This document shows positions 17,414 through 25,955 of a stretch of DNA of 64,000 nucleotides, piece after piece. Within the stretch, counting starts at the first letter, position 1; each line of letters begins with the position of its first letter. A program made the position numbers and the translations under genes. A model generated the notes under the pieces. That model saw nothing but the letters and a program-made list of their open reading frames with translations, was not told the origin of the DNA and searched no databases. The DNA lies in assembly GCA_046350375.1 (NCBI GenBank), contig JAXMAO010000006.1, positions 124,001 to 188,000 on the forward strand. The letters run 5' to 3'. Origin of the DNA: JAXMAO01 sp046350375. Its GTDB lineage: Bacteria > Planctomycetota > Phycisphaerae > UBA1845 > UTPLA1.

Positions 17414-17977
17414 GTGTCCCAGATTCATCCCACCGCCGTGATCGACACCGGGGCGCAGATCGGCCCCGATTCGCGCATCTGGCACTTCTGCCACGTTTCG
17501 GCCGGCGCGGTCATCGGATCGCGCTGCGTGCTCGGGCAGAACGTCTTTGTCGGCGGGCGGGCCCGCATCGGCGACAACGTGCACATTCAGAACAACGTGT
17601 CGATCTACGACGCGGTGACGCTGGAGGACGACGTCTTCTGCGGACCGAGCGCGGTCTTCACCAACGTCCGCACGCCGCGGAGCCATCGCCCGCGCAAGGA
17701 CGCCTACCGGGCGACGGTCGTGCGGCGCGGCGCGACCATTGGCGCCAACGCGACGATCGTGTGCGGCGTGACGCTGGGGCGCTCGTGCCTGGTCGGCGCG
17801 GGGGCCGTGGTGACGCGCGACGTGCGCGACTTCGAGTGCGTGATGGGGGTGCCGGCGCGGCCGGCCGGCTGGGTGTGCGAGTGCGGCGTGCGACTGCCGG
17901 GCGGCGCGACGCCGCGCTGCGGCGAGTGCGGCGCCGCCTATGAGCTGCGCGACGGCGCGCTGCGGGAGCGGAAGTAA
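17414..17977 (+). CDS. WbpD-like sugar N-acetyltransferase (left-handed beta-helix) with zinc ribbon tail
   Basis: This 187-residue hexapeptide-repeat acetyltransferase resembles WbpD/WlbB enzymes, which acetylate the 3-amino group of UDP-2-acetamido-3-amino-glucuronic acid. It starts IHPTAVIDTGAQIGPDSRIWHFCHV and carries the characteristic NVFVGGRARIGDNVHIQNNVSIY and GPSAVFTNVRTPRS; the catalytic His region is in the first coils. Near the end GVPARPAGWVCECG begins a small zinc ribbon (CECG ... CGECG), an extension also seen in some other family members. The GTG at 17414 gives the normal N-terminus. It is the first gene of the polysaccharide locus and is followed after 6 bp by a 2-epimerase gene. 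Confidence 0.85.
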   Translation: MSQIHPTAVIDTGAQIGPDSRIWHFCHVSAGAVIGSRCVLGQNVFVGGRARIGDNVHIQNNVSIYDAVTLEDDVFCGPSAVFTNVRTPRSHRPRKDAYRATVVRRGATIGANATIVCGVTLGRSCLVGAGAVVTRDVRDFECVMGVPARPAGWVCECGVRLPGGATPRCGECGAAYELRDGALRERK

Positions 17978-17983
17978 CACGCC

Positions 17984-19114
17984 ATGATCAAGGTCTCGTG
18001 CGTCTGCGGCGCCCGGCCGAACTTCGTCAAGATCGCCCCGCTCATGGAGGCGTTCGCCGCCAGCGGGCGCGTGGCCGCGCGGCTGGTGCACACCGGCCAG
18101 CACTACGACGCCCGCATGAGCCACCTGTTCTTCGAGCAGCTCGGCATTCCGCGCCCGGACGTGAACCTCGAAGTCGGATCGGGCTCGCACGCCGTGCAGA
18201 CGGCCGAGATCATGCGGCGCTACGAGCCGGTGGTGATCGACGAGCAGCCCGACTGGGTGGTCGTGGTCGGCGACGTGAACAGCACGATCGCCTGCGCGCT
18301 GGTGGCGGTGAAGCTCGGGGTGCGCGTCGCCCACGTCGAGGCCGGGCTGCGCAGCTTCGACCGCGCCATGCCCGAGGAGATCAACCGGCTGCTCACCGAT
18401 TCCATCAGCGACCTGCTCTTGGTCAGCGAGCCGAGCGGCGTCGAGAACCTGAAGCGCGAGGGAATCGAGGACGGCAAGGTGCGGCTGGTCGGCAACGTGA
18501 TGATCGACACGCTGCTGAAGCATCGCGGCCGGGCCGACGCGCTGCCGATCGTCCGCGACCTGGGCCTTTCGCCGCGGCGCTTCGCCGTGGTCACGCTTCA
18601 CCGGCCGAGCAACGTCGATGATTCCGAGGGGCTGCGGGCGGTGCTGGCGGCGTTCGAGGCGATCGCGCGCGACATTCCGATCGTCTTCCCGATGCACCCG
18701 CGGACGCGCAAGAACCTGGCGACCTTCGGCCTCGAGGCCCGCGCCGCCGCGGTCGCCGGCCTGAAGATCATCGAGCCGCTCGGCTATCTCGACTATCTCA
18801 AGCTGATGGCCGACGCGTCGATCGTCCTGACCGACTCGGGCGGGGTGCAGGAAGAAACGACCATTCTCGGCGTGCCGTGCCTCACGCTGCGGGCGAACAC
18901 CGAGCGCCCCGTCACCGTCACGCACGGCACCAACCGGCTCGTTCCGTTCGGCTCGGACGGGCGCCTGTCGACCACCGAAATTGTCCGCGCGTACGAGGCG
19001 GCGCCGATCCGGCCGTTTGGCGCGGCCACGCCGCCGCCACTGACGCGTCGTCCGCCGCTGTGGGATGGCAGCGCCGCCGGGCGGATCGCATCTGCACTGA
19101 TCGAGGCGACGTGA
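17984..19114 (+). CDS. wecB: UDP-N-acetylglucosamine 2-epimerase (non-hydrolysing), WecB/WbpI family
   Basis: This 376-residue enzyme inverts C2 of UDP-GlcNAc (or its uronic-acid derivative) to give the manno-sugar. Diagnostic segments are CGARPNFVKIAPL, HTGQHYD, HVEAGLRSFDRAMPEEINRLLTDSISD, TLHRPSNVDD, and DSGGVQEETTILGVPCLTLR. Length and order match the family. Its stop overlaps the start of a second, related epimerase gene, so the two are translationally coupled. The Wbp-type neighbours suggest that one of the pair acts on UDP-GlcNAc and the other on UDP-GlcNAc3NAcA; sequence alone does not tell which. Confidence 0.9.
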   Translation: MIKVSCVCGARPNFVKIAPLMEAFAASGRVAARLVHTGQHYDARMSHLFFEQLGIPRPDVNLEVGSGSHAVQTAEIMRRYEPVVIDEQPDWVVVVGDVNSTIACALVAVKLGVRVAHVEAGLRSFDRAMPEEINRLLTDSISDLLLVSEPSGVENLKREGIEDGKVRLVGNVMIDTLLKHRGRADALPIVRDLGLSPRRFAVVTLHRPSNVDDSEGLRAVLAAFEAIARDIPIVFPMHPRTRKNLATFGLEARAAAVAGLKIIEPLGYLDYLKLMADASIVLTDSGGVQEETTILGVPCLTLRANTERPVTVTHGTNRLVPFGSDGRLSTTEIVRAYEAAPIRPFGAATPPPLTRRPPLWDGSAAGRIASALIEAT

Positions 19115-20199
19115 GCGCGCGGCGGATTCTCACCGTGGTCGGGGCGCGGCCGCAGTTCGTGAAGGCCGCCGCCGTCAGCCGCGCGGTCGCCGCGCACAAC
19201 GCCGCCGGCCCGGCCGTCCGCGTCGACGAGCGCCTGCTGCACACCGGGCAGCACTACGATGAGAACCTCTCGGCGGTCTTCTTCGACGAGCTGGCAATTC
19301 CCGCGCCGGTCCATCAGCTCGACGCCGGCGGCGGCTCGCACGCCGCGCAGACGGCCGCCATGCTGGCCGGCATCGAGGCGGCCGTGCTGGCCGACCGGCC
19401 CGACTGGGTGCTGGTCTATGGCGACACCAACTCGACGCTGGCCGGCGCGCTGGCGGCGGCCAAGTGCGGCGTGCCGATCGCGCACGTCGAGGCCGGGCTG
19501 CGCAGCTTCGACCGCCGCATGCCCGAGGAGATCAACCGCCTGCTGACCGATCGCGTGGCGACGCTGCGGCTCTGTCCGACGCCGGTCGCGGTCGCGAACC
19601 TGAGCGCCGAAGGCATCGACGCCGGCGTGCGGCTGTGCGGCGACGTGATGTACGACGCAGCCCTCTTCTTCGCGGCCGCCGCCGAGCGACGCTCGTCGAT
19701 TCTCGGCCGGCTCGAACTGAAGCCGCGCGAATACATCGTCGCCACGATTCACCGCGCCGAAAACGCCGACCACCCGGCCGCGTTGGGGGCGATCCTCGAC
19801 GGCCTGTCGGCGGCGCCGCTGCCGGTCGTCTGGCCAGTTCATCCGCGCACGCGGCTGCAACTCGGCCAGCGCCGCCTGCCGCCGCCGATCCGCACGATCG
19901 ACCCGCTCCCATACCTCGACATGATCGCGCTGCTGCGTCAGGCGCGCTGCGTGGCGACCGACTCGGGCGGCTTGCAGAAGGAGGCCTACTTCTTCGAGCG
20001 CCCGTGCATCACGCTCCGCGAGCGGACGGAGTGGGTCGAGCTGGTCGATGCGGGCTGGAACCGCCTGACGGGCGCCGACGCCGCCGCAATCGGCGCGGCG
20101 CTCGACTGGGCGCTGCGGTTCGTGCCGCCGGCGCGACCCGAGCTGTACGGCTCCGGCCGGGCGGCCGCGGCGGTCGTCCGCGAGCTGCTGGCGGCCTGA
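19111..20199 (+). CDS. Second UDP-GlcNAc 2-epimerase-family protein (WbpI-like)
   Basis: This 362-residue protein is a paralogue of the preceding gene: GARPQFVKAAAV, HTGQHYDENLS, HVEAGLRSFDRRMPEEINRLLTD, TIHRAENAD, DSGGLQKEAYFFERPCITLRERTEW. The DSGG-QKEA and RERTEW wording is closer to the WbpI/UDP-2,3-diacetamido-glucuronate 2-epimerase branch than to WecB. The GTG at 19111 overlaps the previous stop (GTGA). The downstream dehydrogenase and aminotransferase genes support a role in making a diacetamido-mannuronic acid sugar for the surface polymer. Confidence 0.85.
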   Translation: MSARRILTVVGARPQFVKAAAVSRAVAAHNAAGPAVRVDERLLHTGQHYDENLSAVFFDELAIPAPVHQLDAGGGSHAAQTAAMLAGIEAAVLADRPDWVLVYGDTNSTLAGALAAAKCGVPIAHVEAGLRSFDRRMPEEINRLLTDRVATLRLCPTPVAVANLSAEGIDAGVRLCGDVMYDAALFFAAAAERRSSILGRLELKPREYIVATIHRAENADHPAALGAILDGLSAAPLPVVWPVHPRTRLQLGQRRLPPPIRTIDPLPYLDMIALLRQARCVATDSGGLQKEAYFFERPCITLRERTEWVELVDAGWNRLTGADAAAIGAALDWALRFVPPARPELYGSGRAAAAVVRELLAA

Positions 20200-20209
20200 G
20201 GAACCCCGC

Positions 20210-21241
20210 GTGCCCGACGCCCGAGACGTTTCGCTCTGCATGGTCGGCCTGGGAAGCTGGGGGCGAAACGTCCTGCACGCCTTCGCTCGCACGCCGCGCT
20301 GCCGGCTGGCCTACCTGTGCGACGTCGACGCGGCGACGCTGGCGCGCGAGGCGGCGCCATTTCCGGCTGCGCGGGCGGTGCGCGACCTGGAGGCGGCGCT
20401 GGCCGACGCGGCGGTCGACGCCGTCGCGATCGCGGCCGACGCGCCGCAGCACGCCCCGCTGGCCCGCGCGGCGCTGCAAGCGGGCAAACATGTCTTCGTC
20501 GAAAAGCCGATCGCGCTGGCTGTCGCCGACGCCCGCGAGCTGATCGACCTGGCGCGGCGTGCCAACCGGCGGCTGATGGTCGGCCACCTGCTCGAGTATC
20601 ACCCCGCGGTCGAGGCGATCGAGCGGATGCTGAGTGGCGGCGAGCTGGGGCGGATCTACTACGCCTATTCGCAGCGGATCAACCTCGGCGTGGTGCGCCG
20701 GCAGGAGAACGCCTGGTGGTCGCTGGCGCCGCACGACATCGCGATGATCTGCCGGCTGTTCGACGCCGAGCCGGTCGCCGTTTCGGCGCAGGGGCAGTGC
20801 TTCCTGCAACCCGGCGTCGAGGACGTGGTCTTCACCAGCCTCCAGTTCGGCGACGGCCGGCTGGCGCACATTCACGTCAGCTGGCTCGATCCGCACAAGG
20901 TGCGTAAGCTCACGCTGGTGGGGGCGCGGCGGATGGTGGTGTTCGACGACATGTCGGCCAACGAGAAGCTGTGGGTCTATGACAAGGGGGCCGAGCGCGG
21001 CGAGGCGCCGACCGCCTTTCCCGACGTTGTCACGCTGCGCGTCGGCGACATCGCCATTCCGCGCCTGGCGGGCGACGAGCCGCTGCGCGTCGAGTGCCGC
21101 CACTTCATCGACGCCATCCTCGACGGCCGAGCCATCCGCAGCGACGGCGAGAGCGGCCTGCGCGTGGTGCGCATCCTCGAGGCCGGGCAGCGCTCGCTCC
21201 GCGGCGGAGGCGGGCGCGTCCATCTGAGAGACATCGAATGA
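20210..21241 (+). CDS. Gfo/Idh/MocA-family oxidoreductase (WbpB-like)
   Basis: This 343-residue NAD(P)-dependent dehydrogenase has a Rossmann start (VGLGSWGRNVLHAF), the catalytic-lysine motif KHVFVEKPIAL, and the substrate-domain SLAPHDIAMICRLF with a likely catalytic His. In the Wbp pathway WbpB oxidises C3 of UDP-GlcNAcA before transamination. Here the gene is directly followed by the DegT aminotransferase, with start and stop overlapping, which fits that role. The GTG at 20210 lies 10 bp after the epimerase stop. Confidence 0.87.
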   Translation: MPDARDVSLCMVGLGSWGRNVLHAFARTPRCRLAYLCDVDAATLAREAAPFPAARAVRDLEAALADAAVDAVAIAADAPQHAPLARAALQAGKHVFVEKPIALAVADARELIDLARRANRRLMVGHLLEYHPAVEAIERMLSGGELGRIYYAYSQRINLGVVRRQENAWWSLAPHDIAMICRLFDAEPVAVSAQGQCFLQPGVEDVVFTSLQFGDGRLAHIHVSWLDPHKVRKLTLVGARRMVVFDDMSANEKLWVYDKGAERGEAPTAFPDVVTLRVGDIAIPRLAGDEPLRVECRHFIDAILDGRAIRSDGESGLRVVRILEAGQRSLRGGGGRVHLRDIE

Positions 21242-22347
21242 ACGTTCCCCTGCTCGACCTGACGGCCCAGTACGCCACGATCCGCGACGAGATCGCCGCG
21301 GCGCTGCGCCCGGTGCTGGAATCGCAGCGGTTCATCCTCGGCGAAACCGTGGAGCGCTTCGAGAAAAACCTGGCGGCCGACTGCGGCGTGCGCCACGCCA
21401 TCGGCATGAGCAGCGGCACGGACGCGCTGCTGGCCGCGCTGATGGTGCTGAACGTCGGGCCAGGCGACGAGGTCATCCTCCCGCCGTTCACCTTCTTCGC
21501 GACCGCCGGCACGGTGGCGCGGCTGGGCGCCACGCCGGTGTTCGTCGACATCCTGCCGGACACGTTCAACGTCGATCCGCAAGCCATCGCCGCCGCGATC
21601 ACGCCGCGGACCAAGGCGCTCATCCCGGTGGACCTGTTCGGGCAGATGGCCGAGATGGAGGCCATCGTCGACGTGGCGCGGCGCGCCGGCGTGCCGATCA
21701 TCGAGGACGCGGCACAGGCCATCGGCGCGACCCACCGCGGCAGGCCGGCCGGCCAGTGGGCCGAGATGACCAGCCTGTCGTTCTTTCCGACCAAGAACCT
21801 GGGGGCGTTCGGCGACGGCGGCATGGTGCTCACCCACGACGACGCGCTGGCCCAGCGGCTGCGGATGGTGCGCGTCCACGGCGCGGCGGCCGAATATCAC
21901 CACCAGTTCGTCGGCGGAAACTTCCGCATCGACGCGCTGCAGGCCGCCGTGCTCGACGTGAAGCTCCGCCATCTGCCGCGCTGGATCGACGCGCGGCGGC
22001 GCGTGGCATCGCGCTACGACGAGTGGCTCGCCGACTCGGGCGTGGTCACACCGCCGGCGCTGCCGCACAACCGCCACACCTATCACCAGTACACCGTTCG
22101 CGTGCCCGGCGGGCGGCGCGACGCGCTGATGGCCCGGCTGCGCGAGGCGACCATCGGCGCGAAGATCTACTACCCCGTCTGCCTGCACGAGCAGGAGTGC
22201 TTCAGGTATCTGAACCGCCGCCGCGGCGAGCTGCCGGTGTCCGAGGCCGCCGCCGCCGAGGTCTGCTCGCTGCCGATGTATCCCGAACTTTCCGAGCCGG
22301 CCCAGCGCTACGTGTGTGACACCATCCGGAAATTCATGCGTGGCTGA
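21238..22347 (+). CDS. DegT/DnrJ/EryC1-family sugar aminotransferase (WbpE-like)
   Basis: This 369-residue PLP enzyme transfers an amino group to a keto-sugar nucleotide. It starts VPLLDLTAQYATIRDEI, has MSSGTDALLAALMVL, DEVILPPFTFFATA, IIEDAAQAIGA, and the Schiff-base lysine in SFFPTKNLGAFGDGGM. Placed after the WbpB-like dehydrogenase, it is expected to make UDP-2-acetamido-3-amino-glucuronic acid (the WbpE step), which the acyltransferase at 17414 would then acetylate. The ATG overlaps the previous stop (ATGA). It converges with the flippase gene, leaving only 36 bp. Confidence 0.92.
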   Translation: MNVPLLDLTAQYATIRDEIAAALRPVLESQRFILGETVERFEKNLAADCGVRHAIGMSSGTDALLAALMVLNVGPGDEVILPPFTFFATAGTVARLGATPVFVDILPDTFNVDPQAIAAAITPRTKALIPVDLFGQMAEMEAIVDVARRAGVPIIEDAAQAIGATHRGRPAGQWAEMTSLSFFPTKNLGAFGDGGMVLTHDDALAQRLRMVRVHGAAAEYHHQFVGGNFRIDALQAAVLDVKLRHLPRWIDARRRVASRYDEWLADSGVVTPPALPHNRHTYHQYTVRVPGGRRDALMARLREATIGAKIYYPVCLHEQECFRYLNRRRGELPVSEAAAAEVCSLPMYPELSEPAQRYVCDTIRKFMRG

Positions 22348-22383
22348 CACGCCGCCGACCGGCGCGACGGGCGGGCCGCGGCG

Positions 22384-23931
22384 CTACTGCGGCTTCGGCC
22401 CGAAGCGGTTCCACGCCGAGCGCAGCGGCGTCGCCAGTTCGCGTCGCTCGGCCCCGTTGAGCGTGACAAACGCGGCGAATAGCACCCCGAGCAGGCCGCA
22501 GGCCGTGCCGCTCACAATCAGCGTCGCCCAGTTGTGCGGCGTGAACCAGCGCTGCAGCAGCCAGCCCGATCCGGCCGCAACCAGCGCGGGCCCGAGCGGC
22601 CAGGCCATGCTCGAGAGCACCAGCCGCCGCTTGCTGAGGTTGAGCAGCTTGCACACGTGCCAGGTGATGACCGTGCGGCGCAGGATGACGGCCGCGCCGA
22701 TCGAGATGAGAATCGAATACAACCCCAGCGAGGTGGTCTTAATGAGCACGACGGCCAGCACGCCGTCGAGGACGACCGCGACGAAGTTGATCGAGCCGAG
22801 CAGCCCCATCCGCGCCAGGCCGGTGAGCATGGCGTGGGCCGTGCCGCGGGTCAGCTCCAGCAGCGTCAGCCCGAGCACGCCGACCATGAGCGGGGCATAG
22901 GCGGCGTAGGACGGATCCTTCCACATCCAGATGGACAGCAACGGGCGCGAGAAGGCGGCGATCGGCGCGGCGATCAGCCCGGCCATGATGACGGCATATT
23001 TCGTGCCGCGCAGCATGAGGGCGGCGAGCGCGTCGTGATGGCCGGTCGCCTCGTATTTTGCGGTGGCGGGGATGGTGGTAGTGGCGAACTGCATCACCAC
23101 GTTTTCGATCATGTCGCGGAAGGTCGAGGCGGCGACGTAATAGTAGGTGACGGCCGCCGGGCCGAGCAGCTTGCCGATGATCATGCGATGCACGTACAGG
23201 TTGAGCGTGAACCCGGCCTGCGCCAGGAACGAGGTCAGCGACAGCGTCAGCACGCCGCGGAACCGCTCCCAGCGGATGGCGGAGCGCCGGAACCGCGCCC
23301 AGGCAAACCGCGCATGAACCATTCCGACCAGCACCAGGTTGCCGGCGATCTGCGTGCCCGCGTAGATCACCAGCACCCAGACAACGCTGGTCGTCAGGGT
23401 CGACAGCACCAGCACGAGAATGGCGGCGCGGACCAGCTCGACCACGATCTCGACGTTCGCGACCGCGAAGTGGCGCTGTTCACCCAGCAGCACGCCCTTG
23501 TAGGCGTTGGCCGGAAACTGGAGCGCGAAATAGACCGCCGCGACCGCCATCAGCGCGCGGGCGACGTTGCGATAGGCGGCGTCGCCGATCAGCGCCTCGG
23601 CCAGCTGCGGCGCGGCCAGCGGCAGCCCGACCAGGATCAGCGTCATCGGCAGCAGGTAGGCCACCAGCGCCGTCAGCCAGATTTCGCGGCAGGCCTCGTC
23701 GTTCTTCAGCGCCAGCTCGCGCGCCATGAACCGGCTGACGGCCGGATTGACCCCCAGGTCCAGCAGCATCACCAGCCCGCTGATCGCCAGCACCTGGCTG
23801 TAGACGCCGAACTCGTCCTTGCCGACCTTGTCGACAATGAAGCGCACCATGAAGAGCTGGATCACCAGGCGCACGGCCTGGCGCAGGTAGCTCATCCCGG
23901 TGTTGATCGCGATCAGCGTCTTCTGGTTCAT
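22384..23931 (-). CDS. Polysaccharide flippase (Wzx/MOP superfamily)
   Basis: This 515-residue integral membrane protein has about 12-14 helices spread along its length. The N-terminus LIAINTGMSYLRQAVRLVIQLFMVRFIVDKVGKDEFGVYSQ is typical of oligosaccharide flippases (polysaccharide biosynthesis protein family). It should move lipid-linked repeat units across the inner membrane. The ATG at 23931 (MNQKTLIA) was chosen; another in-frame start lies seven codons upstream. It is the only minus-strand gene in the polysaccharide locus and is divergent from the FkbM methyltransferase gene, so the short region 23932-24041 may contain a two-way promoter. Confidence 0.87.
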   Translation of the reverse strand: MNQKTLIAINTGMSYLRQAVRLVIQLFMVRFIVDKVGKDEFGVYSQVLAISGLVMLLDLGVNPAVSRFMARELALKNDEACREIWLTALVAYLLPMTLILVGLPLAAPQLAEALIGDAAYRNVARALMAVAAVYFALQFPANAYKGVLLGEQRHFAVANVEIVVELVRAAILVLVLSTLTTSVVWVLVIYAGTQIAGNLVLVGMVHARFAWARFRRSAIRWERFRGVLTLSLTSFLAQAGFTLNLYVHRMIIGKLLGPAAVTYYYVAASTFRDMIENVVMQFATTTIPATAKYEATGHHDALAALMLRGTKYAVIMAGLIAAPIAAFSRPLLSIWMWKDPSYAAYAPLMVGVLGLTLLELTRGTAHAMLTGLARMGLLGSINFVAVVLDGVLAVVLIKTTSLGLYSILISIGAAVILRRTVITWHVCKLLNLSKRRLVLSSMAWPLGPALVAAGSGWLLQRWFTPHNWATLIVSGTACGLLGVLFAAFVTLNGAERRELATPLRSAWNRFGPKPQ

Positions 23932-24041
23932 CGCGAGGTCACGTTCCCACATCTCGATCGGCCCGCCGCGGGATGCGACGTGAGCCGTCGCGCTTCCTTT
24001 GCCGGGTTGCCGCGCAAGGCGCGTCCGAATCGAGGCACGCC

Positions 24042-24965
24042 ATGAGTCCGCGCCGCGCGCGACTGGCCTTGTCCGCCGCCCGAGCCTACACGACGCGCTT
24101 CCCGAACGCTCGCGGCGTCTCGCGAATCATGCACTGGGTCGAGCGGCGCATCGTGCCGGCGCTGCCGGCCGACCAGCGCCTTACCGTGGTCACGGCCGAC
24201 GGCCGGCGATTCGACGAAAACGTCCACGAGCCGTGGTTCTTCAACCTGATGATGCTCGCCGCGCGCGACCCGGCCGAAACGGCGGTGCTGCGGCGGATTG
24301 TCCGCGCCGGCGACACCGTGATCGACGTCGGCGCCAACTATGGCTGGTACGCCACGCTGCTGGCACGGCTGGTCGGCCCGACCGGGCGAGTGCACGCCTT
24401 CGAGCCGTCGCCGACCACGATGGCGCTGCTGCGGCGCAACTGCGACGGCAACGGCGTCACCGACCGCATCACCTTCAACGCGCAGGGGCTGGCCGACCGG
24501 CCGGGCCGCGCCACCATCCACGTTCCGCGCCAGCATGGCGGCGCCTCGCTGAAACCCTACTACGACGAGCCGACCGAGCGGTTCGACATCGAGCTGACCA
24601 CGCTGGACGAATATGCCGCGCGGGCCGCGCTGCCGACGGTGCGCGTCGTGAAGCTCGACGTCGAGGGTAGCGAATTCCCAATCATCCGCGGCGCCACGCG
24701 ACTGCTCTCGGCGCCCGATGGGCCGATGCTGCTGCTCGAGGTCTCGCGCGTCACCGCACAGCAGTTCGGCTATACGCCGGAAGAAGTCATGGGCCACCTG
24801 GCCGGGCTGCGCTACGACATCTTCCGCGTGCTCGAGCGGCCCGCCGGCCGGCTGATGCCGCTGCCCGACGTGTCGCGCTGTCACGACGCCGAAAACGTGC
24901 TCTGCTGTCCGGCCGTCCGCCGCGCCGAGATCGAGCCGCTGCTCGACGGGGCCGCGCCGCGATGA
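24042..24965 (+). CDS. FkbM-family methyltransferase
   Basis: This 307-residue SAM-dependent methyltransferase shows the FkbM pattern: DTVIDVGANYGWYATLLARLV (SAM-binding glycine loop), VHAFEPSPTTMALL, and VVKLDVEGSEFPIIRGA. Such enzymes O-methylate sugars in surface glycans, which fits the locus. The ATG at 24042 is preferred over an upstream in-frame codon because GAGGCACGCC precedes it and the extension is Arg-rich noise. Its stop overlaps the start of the next methyltransferase gene. Confidence 0.88.
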   Translation: MSPRRARLALSAARAYTTRFPNARGVSRIMHWVERRIVPALPADQRLTVVTADGRRFDENVHEPWFFNLMMLAARDPAETAVLRRIVRAGDTVIDVGANYGWYATLLARLVGPTGRVHAFEPSPTTMALLRRNCDGNGVTDRITFNAQGLADRPGRATIHVPRQHGGASLKPYYDEPTERFDIELTTLDEYAARAALPTVRVVKLDVEGSEFPIIRGATRLLSAPDGPMLLLEVSRVTAQQFGYTPEEVMGHLAGLRYDIFRVLERPAGRLMPLPDVSRCHDAENVLCCPAVRRAEIEPLLDGAAPR

Positions 24966-25924
24966 GCGCCGCCCCCGCCGTCACCGACCGCCGCGGCGCC
25001 GAGCTGTGGCGGCTGCTGGCCGAGCCGCTGCGGATGCAGGCCGGCGCGGCGATCGCCGGCTTCGTCGAACATCGCCCGCACGACGCGCTGTCGCTGCCGC
25101 TGCCAGGTCCGCAAGGCCGGGCCGCCTGGAGCGGCGACGTGCCGATTCCGCCGTGGCCGGCCGGCGCCGGCGTCGAGCTGCTCGACGAATTCGTGGCGGC
25201 CGGGCTGCTCGAACCAGTGGCGGGGCGTTTCCGCGCCACGCCGCGCGGCCAGGGCGTGCTGCCGGCCTTTCCGCTCTATCACCTGTGTGCCGGCGAGGGG
25301 CTGGCGCAGCGATTTCCGCGGCTGAAGCAGGCGGTCGCCGGCCGGGCGGCCCTGGACGCCGGCTGCGGCTATGGCGCCTACAGCTGGATGCTGGCCGAAC
25401 TGGGCGCGGCGCGGGTGCTGTCGCTGGACTATTCGGACGACCGGCTGGGGGTGGCGGTCGAGGCGGTGGGGGGGCGCTGGCCGAGCGCGACATTCCTGCG
25501 CGGCTCGGTCGAGGGCTATCCGCTGCCGGATGCCAGCGTCGATTTTGTCTTCTGCCGCGTGGTCTTGCCGCAGGTTCATCACGGGCTGACGATCCGCGAG
25601 CTGGCGCGGGTGCTGTCGCCGGGCGGCGCGGCGCTGTTCATGCTGCACGCGCCGCGCTTCTACTGGAACCTGCTGCGGCGGGCCGCCTGGCGCGGCGAAG
25701 GGCTGCACGAGCGCGTTCGCTGCGTGCTGGCGCTGCTGCGCGGCGCGTGGTTCGACCTGACGCTGCAGGAGATCCCGCTGCGCATCCGCGGGCGGTCGTT
25801 CCGCATCATGTACGAGCGGCGCGGTTCGTTTTCGCGGCTGCTGGCGAAGCACGGCCTGGCGCTGAGTGCGTGGGAAGATGGGGCGGTCAAGCCATATGCC
25901 TGGATCGACAAGCCGGCCGGCTGA
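24962..25924 (+). CDS. Class I SAM-dependent methyltransferase
   Basis: This 320-residue protein has a helical N-terminal part, perhaps for substrate binding, and a class I methyltransferase core: ALDAGCGYGAYSWMLAELGA, VLSLDYSDDRL, VDFVFCRVVLPQVHHG, and the post-core IRELARVLSPGGAALFML. A tail follows in which Arg-rich segments surround SFRIMYERRGSFSRLLAKHGL. It probably methylates a sugar or lipid-linked intermediate. It is coupled to the preceding FkbM gene by an ATGA overlap, and the next gene starts 31 bp downstream. Confidence 0.85.
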   Translation: MSAAPAVTDRRGAELWRLLAEPLRMQAGAAIAGFVEHRPHDALSLPLPGPQGRAAWSGDVPIPPWPAGAGVELLDEFVAAGLLEPVAGRFRATPRGQGVLPAFPLYHLCAGEGLAQRFPRLKQAVAGRAALDAGCGYGAYSWMLAELGAARVLSLDYSDDRLGVAVEAVGGRWPSATFLRGSVEGYPLPDASVDFVFCRVVLPQVHHGLTIRELARVLSPGGAALFMLHAPRFYWNLLRRAAWRGEGLHERVRCVLALLRGAWFDLTLQEIPLRIRGRSFRIMYERRGSFSRLLAKHGLALSAWEDGAVKPYAWIDKPAG

Positions 25925-25955
25925 GCCGTCGCCGCCGACCGACACGCGAAGCACG

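Noticed and set aside
18877..19110. Upstream extension of the second epimerase frame
   Set aside because: The extra 78 codons overlap the first epimerase gene and lack similarity to the family; the GTG at 19111 gives the conserved N-terminus.
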